Of a DNA stretch of 64,000 nt, positions 52,803-63,882 are shown in pieces. A program made the position numbers and the translations under genes. The stretch's first letter is position 1. The number at the start of each line of letters is the position of its first letter. The notes below the pieces were generated by a model. That model worked only from the letters and a program-made list of their open reading frames with translations, was not told the DNA's origin and made no database searches. Source of the stretch: Polynucleobacter sp. Adler-ghost (lineage in GTDB: Bacteria; Pseudomonadota; Gammaproteobacteria; Burkholderiales; Burkholderiaceae); NCBI RefSeq assembly GCF_018688495.1, contig NZ_CP061320.1:1336586-1400585 (forward strand), in the 5' to 3' direction.

Positions 52803-53476
52803 TGATAACTACCCTCTAAAATCACTGGACCAATCTGCCCTTGAATTTGATAAGAACCAGATGCCTCACGCGCAACCCAGCGGCCAATCTGGGGAGCAAA
52901 CCAAACCGTTTCCTTACGGATGCAATCAACCTTGTTTGGATCTTCACTCTCATAACTAATCAGGGTCTGAAAACGTAGTGCCACAAACTCTCCGGCAGGA
53001 ACAGTAATTTTTTCCCAGCCCTGAACGGACATATATTCTTGCCAATTCATTCTTAAGTCTGAATAGCCAGCAATGCTGTATTTAGTATTGAACTGCTTAG
53101 CCCAGGTAGGGGATAGTTGCTCAGGCCAAAGCGGCAAGGAAGGACTGAAGTTGAGTAAACGTGACCACTGCGTATCGGTAGTAACCATTCCCCATGATGT
53201 TTGGATTTCACTGGGTAAGCGAGCGCCATCAGCCGTAGACCGGTCAATCACAATAGTTGAGCCAATATTAGCAACACGCTCAGTAATGACATCTAGCGTT
53301 TTGCCATCAAAAATATTTTTCTTAATATAGGTCCACTCCTGCCCCACTTGCGGAGGACGCACAACGGGCAGTGGTTTTGGTTGAGCAACTGGAATCCCAT
53401 GCTCATAAGACAGGCTTCCACAAGCTACAGGAGCTAGAGCGGCTGATACGATGAAAGATCGGCGAGATAAATTCAT
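52778..53476 (-). CDS. Putative exported lipoprotein of unknown function (paralogue B)
   Basis: The 232-aa protein, from ATG 53476 (a start at 53506 is less likely), opens MNLSRRSFIVSAALAPVACG. This combines a twin-arginine-like SRRSF motif with a lipobox-like VAC. The body repeats the features of the downstream paralogue: PPQVGQEWTYIKKNIF, LPLWPEQLSPTW, VPAGEFVALRF and APQIGRWVAREASG. Tandem duplication is evident. Function is unknown. Confidence 0.8.
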   Translation of the reverse strand: MNLSRRSFIVSAALAPVACGSLSYEHGIPVAQPKPLPVVRPPQVGQEWTYIKKNIFDGKTLDVITERVANIGSTIVIDRSTADGARLPSEIQTSWGMVTTDTQWSRLLNFSPSLPLWPEQLSPTWAKQFNTKYSIAGYSDLRMNWQEYMSVQGWEKITVPAGEFVALRFQTLISYESEDPNKVDCIRKETVWFAPQIGRWVAREASGSYQIQGQIGPVILEGSYQWQLSSYK

Positions 53477-53533
53477 ATTCTTACCCAAAATAATTAGACT
53501 TAACAACTACAGAAGTAATGCAGAAAATAAAGT

Positions 53534-55429
53534 TTATACATGCTTCAAAGCTTTTGCTATTTTATTGCGCCCCACCGAGGTCTTTGGGATATCAGGCATA
53601 TCAAACCACCGATGGGTTTCTTCCTCAAAGCCTACGCCATGCATAAAGTTGTATATCGCCTTTTTGAGGCCAATACCAAGATGATCGTGATCTACACCTG
53701 TGGGGTCGATAAAGGCAACATCATTTTTCGCAAAACTAATGGGCGGTAATGGGATGAGTTTGATGCCATAGGCTGCCGGATCAACACCTACTGGGGAATG
53801 GGCCGTACAAGTAAATCGATGAAAAAAGCCACTCTGAATACAGCCATTCTCGAAAAGCTGACGAACATACTCAAGAGAGTCAACAGTTTCTTGAACAGTT
53901 TGCGTTGGGAAACCATACATCAAATAAGCGTGCACCAAGATACCCGCGTCTGAAAATCCTTTTGTCACCTGGGCCACCTGCTCCACAGAAACGCCTTTTT
54001 TCATCAGATCAAGAAGTCTGTCAGAAGCCACTTCCAAGCCGCCAGACATCGCGATACAACCGCTCTGAGCTAATAATTCAGACAGCTCTGGAGTAAAGGT
54101 TTTTTCGAAACGAATATTACCCCACCAAGAAATTACCACCTTGCGCCGAATTAATTCTTCAGCAAGTGCTTTTAAGATCTTCGGTGGCGCAGCTTCATCT
54201 ACAAAATGAAATCCTGTTTGACCAGTCTCCGCAACAATCGCTTCGATACGATCTACCAATAAACTGGCTGAAGCAGTTTCATAACGAGAAATGTAATCTA
54301 GACTGACATCACAAAAGCTGCATTTTTTCCAATAGCAGCCATGTGCAACAGTGAGCTTATTCCAGCGCCCATCACTCCAGAGGCGATGCATGGGGTTGAG
54401 CATATCCAACAAGGATAAATAAGAATTGAGAGGCAGACCATCCCACGTGGCAGTGCCTACCTCTTCAAAAGGTATATCAGGCTCTTGCCAGTTGATGTAA
54501 CGCACTTCATTACCAGTAGTTCGGATAAAGGTACGAACCAATCTTTCCGCAGAGCGCTTGCCATTTAAATGTTCTAGCAATGCAAGCAAAGGTCGCTCAC
54601 CAGAATCTAAAGTGATGTAGTCGACAAAATCAAATAGGCGTGAATCGGTGAGCTCACGTAACTCGGTATTCACATAGCCGCCCCCAAGACCAATTTGGAT
54701 GCTGGGGTGATGTTGTTTGATGGTTTGAGCAATACGTAGTGCAGCATACATTGCCCCAGGAAACGGTACCGACAATAGCACTAAAGTTGGCTGATGTTTT
54801 TCTATGGAGGACTTTGTTAGATCCTGTAAATGCAAATCCATTAATGTGGGGCTTGCCGTCAAGGCATCTGCCAGCGGTGTAAAAGTAGGCTGACTACCTG
54901 CCAAGGATTCCGCATAGCGAACAAATTCAAAGCGCTCGTCCACCGCATCACGTAGAACGTCAGATAAATCGTTGAGATAAAGAGTAGCCAAATGACGTGC
55001 TCGATCCTGGGAACCTAGCGCACCAAAGGCCCATGCCAATGAATCCCCACCCTCTTCTTCCTCATAAGAATCTAAGGATGCAAAGCGTGGGCCTTCAGGT
55101 AACAAAGTACGACTATTAATGCGGTGGGCAAGCGTACTATCTCTTCCTTGCAAAAATGCAATAGCTATAGCAATGGTGCTTTGGTAATCTGCAAAATAAT
55201 CCAGAAAGAAGTTAACACTGGCACTACGATTTTCTTCAGAGAGCATCAAGGCTTGGCCTTTAATCTCTAGTAAGCCCTGGGGAGTAAAGAAACCAAGAAC
55301 CAAGGCCAAAGCTAAATCTTCTTGAGCCGCCTCAAAACCACGTGAACGTAAAAATCCCGTGAGATAAGCAGTTGATGGATACGGCGTATTGAGCTGCGTC
55401 ATTGGCGGAATGAGGCTCAGAATTTTCAT
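53534..55429 (-). CDS. B12-binding-domain radical SAM protein, function unknown
   Basis: The 631-aa enzyme has an N-terminal cobalamin-binding-like region (MKILSLIPPMTQLNTPYPST; IQIGLGGGYVNTELREL) and a radical SAM core with cluster motif CYWKKCSFC (CxxxCxxC, about 358-366). Downstream are FHFVDEAAPPKILKAL, the glycine-rich SGGLEVASDRLLDLM and a YLMYGFPTQT strand. Such proteins modify unreactive carbon centres by methylation or ring changes. Its ATG overlaps the stop of the DUF455 gene (ATGA), pointing to a shared pathway. Confidence 0.85.
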   Translation of the reverse strand: MKILSLIPPMTQLNTPYPSTAYLTGFLRSRGFEAAQEDLALALVLGFFTPQGLLEIKGQALMLSEENRSASVNFFLDYFADYQSTIAIAIAFLQGRDSTLAHRINSRTLLPEGPRFASLDSYEEEEGGDSLAWAFGALGSQDRARHLATLYLNDLSDVLRDAVDERFEFVRYAESLAGSQPTFTPLADALTASPTLMDLHLQDLTKSSIEKHQPTLVLLSVPFPGAMYAALRIAQTIKQHHPSIQIGLGGGYVNTELRELTDSRLFDFVDYITLDSGERPLLALLEHLNGKRSAERLVRTFIRTTGNEVRYINWQEPDIPFEEVGTATWDGLPLNSYLSLLDMLNPMHRLWSDGRWNKLTVAHGCYWKKCSFCDVSLDYISRYETASASLLVDRIEAIVAETGQTGFHFVDEAAPPKILKALAEELIRRKVVISWWGNIRFEKTFTPELSELLAQSGCIAMSGGLEVASDRLLDLMKKGVSVEQVAQVTKGFSDAGILVHAYLMYGFPTQTVQETVDSLEYVRQLFENGCIQSGFFHRFTCTAHSPVGVDPAAYGIKLIPLPPISFAKNDVAFIDPTGVDHDHLGIGLKKAIYNFMHGVGFEEETHRWFDMPDIPKTSVGRNKIAKALKHV

Positions 55430-56250
55430 GCTGCTTGCGTCCGCTTATCACCAAGGGATTCCAGCAACTCTAATTCTTCTGCAGTAAAGCCAGCCTGCTC
55501 ACGCGCTTCAAAATTAAACGGCCCCCTCAAAGTGGGTGCACGGTATTTATCGGCCAATTCTCGATAAGTCGTAATCGGAGATAAATTCTCATTAGCGCAC
55601 AAGAAGTTAAACCAGCGATTGCCAACGAGCACATGGCTGATTTCATCATGAAGAATAATTTCCAAAATCTCAACAGCACGTTCATCTTGAATTTGCTTAA
55701 ACCGATCCCGAATCTCTGGAACTGCATCAAGACCTCTTGCCTCCATGGTTCTGGGAACTAATGCCATACGAGCAATAACTGAATCTGAAGTTCTCTCTAC
55801 CATCTCCCACAGACTATTATGGGCTGGAAAATCACCATAGCCAAATCCAAAAGACTGTAAATGGGCATTGATCAAACTGAAGTGATATGACTCTTCCTTA
55901 GCTACCTTTAACCAGTCCTCGTAGTAGGTCTTAGGCATATTTGGAAAACGCCAAATCGCATCTAGAGCGAGATTCATGGCATTAAATTCAATGTGTGCCA
56001 GAGAGTGCCAAAGAATGGCTCTACCCTCAACTGTATCCATTTTTCTTTTAGGAACAAACTTCGGCGCTATTAAATCTGGCTTATTGGGACGACCAGGCAG
56101 ATGCAGATTCTGACTATCGAAGTTAACAGAAAGATTAATCGCAACACGCTGAGTCAAGTGATCATTGAACAAGCCAAATAGCTGGGCAACTTTAGATTGC
56201 GGGTCAGTATTTGCCAGTATTGCTAAGGCGGTTTCTCGTAACTCAAGCAT
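55426..56250 (-). CDS. DUF455-family ferritin-like protein
   Basis: The 274-aa protein matches the DUF455 family of ferritin-like di-iron proteins: LWHSLAHIEFNAMNLALDAI (about 92-111), KVAKEESYHFSLINAHL and ILHDEISHVLVGNRWF carry the Glu/His metal-ligand pattern. The reaction is unknown. It precedes and overlaps the radical SAM gene, so the two are likely translated together. Confidence 0.85.
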   Translation of the reverse strand: MLELRETALAILANTDPQSKVAQLFGLFNDHLTQRVAINLSVNFDSQNLHLPGRPNKPDLIAPKFVPKRKMDTVEGRAILWHSLAHIEFNAMNLALDAIWRFPNMPKTYYEDWLKVAKEESYHFSLINAHLQSFGFGYGDFPAHNSLWEMVERTSDSVIARMALVPRTMEARGLDAVPEIRDRFKQIQDERAVEILEIILHDEISHVLVGNRWFNFLCANENLSPITTYRELADKYRAPTLRGPFNFEAREQAGFTAEELELLESLGDKRTQAA

Positions 56251-56275
56251 GGGTATGGGTCGGACTTAACAAGGC

Positions 56276-57877
56276 CTATTGAAGAGCTAAGCCAAATCTA
56301 CTAGTTTGAGCCCTATCCCAGTACTGAACGTACTCTTGAGGTACATCTTTTTGCGAAGAAGCATCAGCACCTGGCAATAGCGCTCCAGCTGTTAGGGTTG
56401 GTAGCTGAGATGCCAATGAGGTTATCTTGCCTGAACCATCTCTGCATAATAGATAATCAGGCGTAATTTGATTAGGATGCATGAGACCTGCAGAGCCAAT
56501 TAAATCCGCCAAAGATGCAACAGTGTTCTGATGGAATGCAAATACTCGCTCAGCCTTATCAGGAACTACCAATGCTCTTTGACGACCCAAGTCCTGAGTT
56601 GCAACACCTGTAGGGCACTTGTCCGTATGACATGTTCGTGACTGAATGCAGCCTAATGCGAACATAAATCCTCTTGCAGAATTGCACCAATCGGCCCCCA
56701 ATGCAATGGCTCGAATGATGTCATAGCCAGAAATAATTTTTCCCGAGGCCCCGATCGCAATCTCCTTGCGTTTATTAATTCCGACTAAGGTGTTATGTAC
56801 CAATCTAAGGCCATCACGAAGCGGCATCCCCACATGATCTGTAAATTCAACAGGGGCGGCACCAGTACCACCCTCGCTGCCATCGACCACTATGAAGTCA
56901 GGACTAATGCCTGTCTCTAGCATCGCCTTAGCAATACCAAAGAACTCCCAGGGCTGGCCTACACATAATTTGAAGCCAACAGGCTTCCCACCACTCAACT
57001 TACGTAAGCGCGCAATAAATTTCATGAGCTCCAATGGAGATGAAAATTCAGCATGATGGGCTGGAGAGATGCAATCCTCACCGATGGGTACGCCTCTAGT
57101 AGCAGCAATTTCAGCAGTGACTTTAGCGCCAGGCAGGACCCCGCCATGACCAGGCTTAGCGCCCTGTGATAGCTTAATTTCTACCATCTTGATTTGCGGA
57201 TCAACTACTTGAGCAGCAAATTTTTCCTCCGAAAATCGACCATCTGCAGTACGACAGCCAAAATATCCAGATCCAATTTCCCAAATAATATCGCCACCGA
57301 ACTCGCGATGATATGAAGAGATTGAGCCTTCACCAGTATCGTGAGCAAATCCACCAAGCTTTGCACCTCTATTAAGTGCGCGAATTGCATTTGGTGAAAG
57401 TGACCCAAAACTCATCGCAGAAATATTAAATATGGACAAAGAGTACGGCTGAAGACAACTTGGGCCACCAACTTGAATACGAAACTGACTTGGGTCAGGA
57501 TGGCATGGGGAATTTGAGTGTCCTAACCATTCACCTTCAGAACCATACATTGACTTGATTGAACCAAATCCCCGCTTATCGTTATCCTTTTTGGAGCGGC
57601 TATAAACCATGGCCCTTTGATTTCTGGAAAAAGGAATTTTTTCCTCATCATCTTCTAAGAAATATTGGCGTATTTCGGGGCGGATATATTCAAGTAAGAA
57701 TCGAAAATGTCCTATCAAAGGGTAATTTCGCAATACTGAATGATGCTTTTGAATTGAATCTTTTAGACCAATCAAAAATAATACCAAGAAAAATATAGCT
57801 AAATATGGGCTATATGAAAAAGAAAGGGGAGCAAGTATGCCGGTTGAGAGCCAAAAAAAATATCTTGAATAATGCAT
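56276..57877 (-). CDS. FMN-binding glutamate synthase-like protein
   Basis: The 533-aa protein has N-terminal hydrophobic segments (about 5-40) followed by a GltB-type FMN barrel: ISAMSFGSLSPNAIRALNRG, GEGSISSYHREFGGDIIWEI, KLSQGAKPGHGGVLPGAKV, and VVDGSEGGTGAAPVEFTDH. Cysteines in GCIQSRTCHTDKCPTGVATQ fit an iron-sulfur site. It lacks the amidotransferase domain. The physiological reaction of this family is unclear. A perfect AGGAGGT lies 8 bp before the ATG. Confidence 0.9.
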   Translation of the reverse strand: MHYSRYFFWLSTGILAPLSFSYSPYLAIFFLVLFLIGLKDSIQKHHSVLRNYPLIGHFRFLLEYIRPEIRQYFLEDDEEKIPFSRNQRAMVYSRSKKDNDKRGFGSIKSMYGSEGEWLGHSNSPCHPDPSQFRIQVGGPSCLQPYSLSIFNISAMSFGSLSPNAIRALNRGAKLGGFAHDTGEGSISSYHREFGGDIIWEIGSGYFGCRTADGRFSEEKFAAQVVDPQIKMVEIKLSQGAKPGHGGVLPGAKVTAEIAATRGVPIGEDCISPAHHAEFSSPLELMKFIARLRKLSGGKPVGFKLCVGQPWEFFGIAKAMLETGISPDFIVVDGSEGGTGAAPVEFTDHVGMPLRDGLRLVHNTLVGINKRKEIAIGASGKIISGYDIIRAIALGADWCNSARGFMFALGCIQSRTCHTDKCPTGVATQDLGRQRALVVPDKAERVFAFHQNTVASLADLIGSAGLMHPNQITPDYLLCRDGSGKITSLASQLPTLTAGALLPGADASSQKDVPQEYVQYWDRAQTSRFGLALQ

Positions 57878-57978
57878 TTGTAGACCTCCTGCCCAAGATT
57901 TTGATAACCAGTATTGAAAAATAGATGCCTATTTAAATCTACAGCAAGAAGTACAGAAGCGATAACTTGATTGCGATT

Positions 57979-59586
57979 CTATTCCCACTCAATAGTTGCC
58001 GGCGGTTTTCCACTGATATCGTAGACCACACGATTAATGCCGCGCACTTCATTGATGATGCGATTGGATACTTTACCAAGTAGATCATGAGGCAAGTGAG
58101 CCCAGTGCGCAGTCATGAAGTCTTGTGTTTGGACTGCTCTAAGCGCAACAACGTATTCATAGGTTCTGCCGTCACCCATGACACCCACTGATTTCACAGG
58201 CAAGAAGACGGCAAAGGCTTGGCTGGTGAGGTCATACCAAGATTTTTGACTCGCTTCATCAATCGTATTACGCAGCTCTTCAATGAAAATAGCGTCAGCA
58301 CGTTGCAAGAGGCTGGCGAATTCTGCTTTCACTTCACCTAAGATACGCACACCAAGACCAGGTCCTGGGAATGGATGGCGATATACCATCTCGCGAGGCA
58401 AAGCTAATGCAACACCAAGTTCACGCACCTCATCTTTAAACAATTCACGTAATGGCTCAAGTAACTTGAGGTGCATATCTTCAGGCAAACCACCCACATT
58501 ATGGTGGCTCTTAATCGTATGCGCGCCCTTCTTACCCTTACCAGCAGACTCAATCACGTCTGGGTAAATCGTTCCTTGAGCAAGCCACTTGGCATTTTTA
58601 ATCTTGCCAGACTCAGTTTGGAAAATCTCTACGAATTCTTTACCGATGATCTTGCGCTTGGCCTCAGGATCTGCAACACCTGCGAGTTCAGACATAAACT
58701 TTTGTTTGGCGTCCACTCGAATTACCTTAACGCCAAGGTTTCGAGCAAACATTTCCATCACCATATCGCCTTCGTTCAAACGAAGTAGGCCATGATCAAC
58801 AAACACACAAGTGAGTTGCTCACCAATGGCGCGATGTATTAAAGCTGCTGCCACACTAGAGTCAACGCCCCCGGATAAACCGAGAATCACTTCTTCATCA
58901 CCAACTTGCTTACGAATATGCTCAACCGCTTCACTAATGTAGTCGCCCATGACCCAATCTGGTTTGCATTGGCAAATCTCATGCACAAAGCGACTTAAGA
59001 TGGCTTCGCCTTGCAATGTATGCGTTACTTCAGGATGGAATTGGAAAGCATAAAAACGACGCTCTTCATCAGCCATACCAGCAATAGGGCAGGAGTCAGT
59101 TGAAGCCATGAGTTTAAAAGATGGTGGCATTGTTGTTACAGAGTCACCATGACTCATCCATACCTTCAGAATGCCGTGGCCGTCACTAGTAGAAAAGTCC
59201 TGGATACCTTTTAATAAATTGGTATGGCCATGAGCACGTACTTCTGAATAACCAAACTCACGGGCCTTACCCAAAGACTCAGCAGAAGCCACGGCGCCAC
59301 CCAATTGGGTTGCCATGGTTTGCATGCCGTAGCAAATACCTAGAACGGGAACGCCTAATTCAAAAACGATTTGGGGTGCACGAGGACTACCGTCTTCTGT
59401 TACAGAGCTTGGCCCACCTGAAAGAATGATGCCTTTACCACCCTGCTCTTGAATGAACTTACGAATAAATTCTGGATCGCAATCGTAGGGATGAATCTCA
59501 GAATAGACGCGCGCATCACGCACACGTCGGGCAATCAATTGGGTAACTTGTGAACCAAAGTCGAGAATCAGTATTTTGTCGTGCAC
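57979..59586 (-). CDS. guaA: GMP synthase (glutamine-hydrolysing)
   Basis: GuaA aminates XMP to GMP. The class I glutaminase domain has catalytic Cys in [11 protein letters not shown] (about residue 85) and FHPEVTH. The PP-loop [17 protein letters not shown] and the C-terminal dimerisation domain ending [13 protein letters not shown] are intact. It is 535 aa and lies 36 bp downstream of guaB, the usual pairing. Confidence 0.98.
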   Translation of the reverse strand: MHDKILILDFGSQVTQLIARRVRDARVYSEIHPYDCDPEFIRKFIQEQGGKGIILSGGPSSVTEDGSPRAPQIVFELGVPVLGICYGMQTMATQLGGAVASAESLGKAREFGYSEVRAHGHTNLLKGIQDFSTSDGHGILKVWMSHGDSVTTMPPSFKLMASTDSCPIAGMADEERRFYAFQFHPEVTHTLQGEAILSRFVHEICQCKPDWVMGDYISEAVEHIRKQVGDEEVILGLSGGVDSSVAAALIHRAIGEQLTCVFVDHGLLRLNEGDMVMEMFARNLGVKVIRVDAKQKFMSELAGVADPEAKRKIIGKEFVEIFQTESGKIKNAKWLAQGTIYPDVIESAGKGKKGAHTIKSHHNVGGLPEDMHLKLLEPLRELFKDEVRELGVALALPREMVYRHPFPGPGLGVRILGEVKAEFASLLQRADAIFIEELRNTIDEASQKSWYDLTSQAFAVFLPVKSVGVMGDGRTYEYVVALRAVQTQDFMTAHWAHLPHDLLGKVSNRIINEVRGINRVVYDISGKPPATIEWE

Positions 59587-59622
59587 GAAAGGATTACCTT
59601 AAATTCAAGCTGCTGTTACTTC

Positions 59623-61098
<1,476 letters not shown>

Positions 61099-61115
61099 CT
61101 AGTCGCAAAAACCGA

Positions 61116-61466
61116 TTATAGCCTCCTAGCCTTTCTTTTAGCTGCGGCAGCCTGGAATTTGGCATCTTGATTCTGATTGGCCTTCTTGCGACGGACAGCC
61201 TTAGGGTCAACTAGGAGCGCAGAATATAGCTCTAGGCGATCACCCTCATAAATAGGGCTGTCCCAATCCTTACGCTTGCCAAAGACGCCAAAACAGCCTT
61301 TTCTTGCCAAGATGGGATCATTTGGGCCTTGAGCAATTCCGGCTCTCAAAAGGGCAAGCCCTACAGTAGGAGCCTCGGAAGGCAATAAGTGCAGTGTGAA
61401 AGGGTTTAAACGAGGCTCACCTAAGCGGGCATCGCAAATCAGAATCTCAATAGACTGACTAGCCAT
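61116..61466 (-). CDS. rnfH: RnfH-family (UPF0125) protein
   Basis: The 116-aa protein begins MASQSIEILICD at ATG 61466, overlapping the ratA end by 8 bp; a longer frame upstream lies in ratA. It has the ubiquitin-like RnfH features: GLALLRAGI, GCFGVFGKRKDWDSPIYEGD and RLELYSALLVDPKAVRR. RnfH next to ratA is a common pairing in proteobacteria. Its function is unproven. Confidence 0.9.
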   Translation of the reverse strand: MASQSIEILICDARLGEPRLNPFTLHLLPSEAPTVGLALLRAGIAQGPNDPILARKGCFGVFGKRKDWDSPIYEGDRLELYSALLVDPKAVRRKKANQNQDAKFQAAAAKRKARRL

Positions 61467-61890
61467 AGAGGTCTTCAGCTCGTTTGACGAAGCAATCCAC
61501 AAAGGTGCCTGCAATATGTCCGAAGACCGGGCCAATGATCTTATCTAGGATGACGCTCTTGAACTCCCAGTGAAGTTTAAATTCCACCTTGCAGGCATCT
61601 TCCTTGAGGGGAATGAAGTTCCACTGCCCAGAAAAATGCTTGAATGGGCCATCCACAAAGACCATATCAATACTTTCAGGGCGACGATTGCTATTGCGAG
61701 TATGAAAATACTGATTAATACCCTTGAAGTGGATATTGATTTTGGCGTCCAAAATAGTCTCGGATTGCTCAAAAATTTCTACGCCACCGCACCAGGGCAA
61801 GAACTCTGGGTAGCGGGCAACATCAGTTACCAAACCATACATGCGGTCCGCGGATTGGCCAATTAAAACGGTCTTGTTGACGTCTGCCAT
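61459..61890 (-). CDS. ratA: RatA-type START/COQ10-family protein
   Basis: The 143-aa protein has the polyketide-cyclase/START fold motifs VTDVARYPEFLPWCGGVEI and SGQWNFIPLKEDACKVEFKL. It is related to RatA of E. coli, which affects 70S ribosome association, and to the quinone-binding COQ10. It diverges from smpB with only 26 bp between the starts, a conserved arrangement. Confidence 0.93.
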   Translation of the reverse strand: MADVNKTVLIGQSADRMYGLVTDVARYPEFLPWCGGVEIFEQSETILDAKINIHFKGINQYFHTRNSNRRPESIDMVFVDGPFKHFSGQWNFIPLKEDACKVEFKLHWEFKSVILDKIIGPVFGHIAGTFVDCFVKRAEDLYG

Positions 61891-61916
61891 AATCGATCTT
61901 GAGAAGCTAAATAAAT

Positions 61917-62369
61917 ATGAGTATCGTCGATAACAAAAAAGCCTTCTTCGATTATTTTATCGAGGAACGGTTTGAGGCAGGGCTGGTTCTGGAAGGCTGG
62001 GAAGTAAAAGCTATCCGCGCCGGTCGCGTGCACATCAAAGAAGCGTATGTTGTCATCCGTCGGGCGGAGCTGTTCCTGATCGGTTGCCATATCACCCCCC
62101 TGCTATCAGCTTCCACTCATATAGTTCCAGATAGCACCCGAACCCGCAAACTCCTCCTCAATGCAATTGAGATTAAAAAACTCATCGGCAAAGTGGAGCA
62201 AAAAGGCTATACCCTTGTTCCATTGAACCTGCATTTCTCCAAAGGGAATGTGAAGTGTGAGATTGGATTGGCCCGCGGCAAGAAGCAGCATGACAAACGC
62301 GCTGCCACCAAAGAGCGTGAATGGGAAGTCCAAAAGGGTCGAATTGCTCGAGGCGACCTCAACGCCTAA
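61917..62369 (+). CDS. smpB: SsrA-binding protein SmpB
   Basis: SmpB binds tmRNA for ribosome rescue. The 150-aa protein has the OB-fold motifs [19 protein letters not shown] and [19 protein letters not shown], and the basic tail [20 protein letters not shown]. The tmRNA gene is not in the window. Confidence 0.98.
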   Translation: MSIVDNKKAFFDYFIEERFEAGLVLEGWEVKAIRAGRVHIKEAYVVIRRAELFLIGCHITPLLSASTHIVPDSTRTRKLLLNAIEIKKLIGKVEQKGYTLVPLNLHFSKGNVKCEIGLARGKKQHDKRAATKEREWEVQKGRIARGDLNA

Positions 62370-62454
62370 TTTCTTGCACCAATAAAGTGCATTGAAGCAC
62401 CAAGCTGCCCCATCCCTCTACACGAGGCCAATCTAAAGGCATTAGTTTGTAAGT

Positions 62455-63867
62455 ATGAAATTGCCTTTTGATGAAATGCTCGACGCCAGCGGAAAAGCGC
62501 GCCCCCATTACCAAGTTTTCCACCATTGGCTCAAGCAACAAAGCGATACCCTCATGGGTCTTAAGCGCGCCGAAGCTGACCTCATCTTCCGACGTGTTGG
62601 CATTACCTTTGCAGTCTATGGAGATGATCTTGGATCTGAGAGGACCATTCCCTTTGATCAAGTTCCCCGTATCTTTACTGCCAAAGAATGGGCGCAGCTA
62701 GAGGCTGGCTTACGTCAACGGGTTAAAGCACTCAATCGCTTTATCTACGACGTCTATCACGAAGAAGACATTATTAAAGCAGGCATTATTCCCGCTGAGC
62801 AAATTTATAACAACGCGCAATACCGACCAGAGATGCGCAACGTGAATGTGCCACGGGATATTTATGCCCAGATCGCCGGAATTGATATCGTGCGGGCTGG
62901 AGAGGGCGAGTTCTACGTCTTGGAAGATAACTTGCGTGTTCCGTCCGGCGTCTCTTATATGGTTGAAGATCGCAAAATGATGATGCGACTCTTCCCCGAC
63001 CTATTTCAACAATATCGTGTTGCACCTGTTGAGCACTATCCCGATTTTTTATTGGAATGTTTAAAGTCAGTAAAACCTGATGATGTCAAAAAGCCTAACG
63101 TCGTAGTGCTCACTCCGGGCATGTACAACTCTGCCTATTTTGAGCACAGCTACCTAGCCCAGCAGATGGGTGTTGAATTGGTTGAGGGCAAGGACTTGTT
63201 TGTGAAGAATGAGCAAGTCTTTATGCGCACTACCCAAGGCCCTGAGCGGGTAGACGTTATTTACCGCCGCGTTGATGATGACTTCTTGGACCCCCTGGCA
63301 TTTAGGTCCGACTCGACTTTAGGTGTTGCAGGACTACTTTCTGCACATCGCGCGGGCAATGTGACCTTGGCAAATGCCATTGGCACTGGTATTGCTGATG
63401 ACAAATCCATCTATCCTTATGTACCCGACATGATTGAGTTCTATTTGGGTGAGAAACCGATTCTCAATAACGTGCCGACTTTCCAATGCCGCAAGCCAGA
63501 TGACCTTGCTTACACCTTAGCGAATTTAGATAAGTTGGTTGTGAAGTTGACGCATGGTGCTGGTGGTTATGGCATGTTAGTGGGGCCGGCGTCGAGCAAA
63601 GCAGAGATAGAAGAATTCCGAAAGCATCTGATTGCCAATCCAGATAAATACATTGCCCAACCAACACTTGCACTATCCACTTGTCCAACCTTCGTAGAGT
63701 CTGGTGTCGCGCCCCGCCATATTGATTTGCGCCCATTTGTTTTATCGGGCAAAACTATCAAGATGGTGCCAGGCGGACTTACTCGAGTGGCGCTCAAAGA
63801 AGGCTCTTTAGTCGTGAATTCATCACAAGGTGGCGGCACTAAGGACACCTGGGTACTCGAAGAATAA
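62455..63867 (+). CDS. Circularly permuted ATP-grasp type 2 protein
   Basis: The 470-aa protein matches the DUF404/DUF407 circularly permuted ATP-grasp family: NRFIYDVYHEEDIIKAGIIP, YVLEDNLRVPSGVSYMVEDR, DVIYRRVDDDFLDPL, KLTHGAGGYGMLVGP and DLRPFVLSGK. The reaction may be peptide-like bond formation, but is unknown. It is followed by an alpha-E gene, the normal partner, 15 bp away. Confidence 0.92.
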   Translation: MKLPFDEMLDASGKARPHYQVFHHWLKQQSDTLMGLKRAEADLIFRRVGITFAVYGDDLGSERTIPFDQVPRIFTAKEWAQLEAGLRQRVKALNRFIYDVYHEEDIIKAGIIPAEQIYNNAQYRPEMRNVNVPRDIYAQIAGIDIVRAGEGEFYVLEDNLRVPSGVSYMVEDRKMMMRLFPDLFQQYRVAPVEHYPDFLLECLKSVKPDDVKKPNVVVLTPGMYNSAYFEHSYLAQQMGVELVEGKDLFVKNEQVFMRTTQGPERVDVIYRRVDDDFLDPLAFRSDSTLGVAGLLSAHRAGNVTLANAIGTGIADDKSIYPYVPDMIEFYLGEKPILNNVPTFQCRKPDDLAYTLANLDKLVVKLTHGAGGYGMLVGPASSKAEIEEFRKHLIANPDKYIAQPTLALSTCPTFVESGVAPRHIDLRPFVLSGKTIKMVPGGLTRVALKEGSLVVNSSQGGGTKDTWVLEE

Positions 63868-63882
63868 AATGGATAAGTCAAT

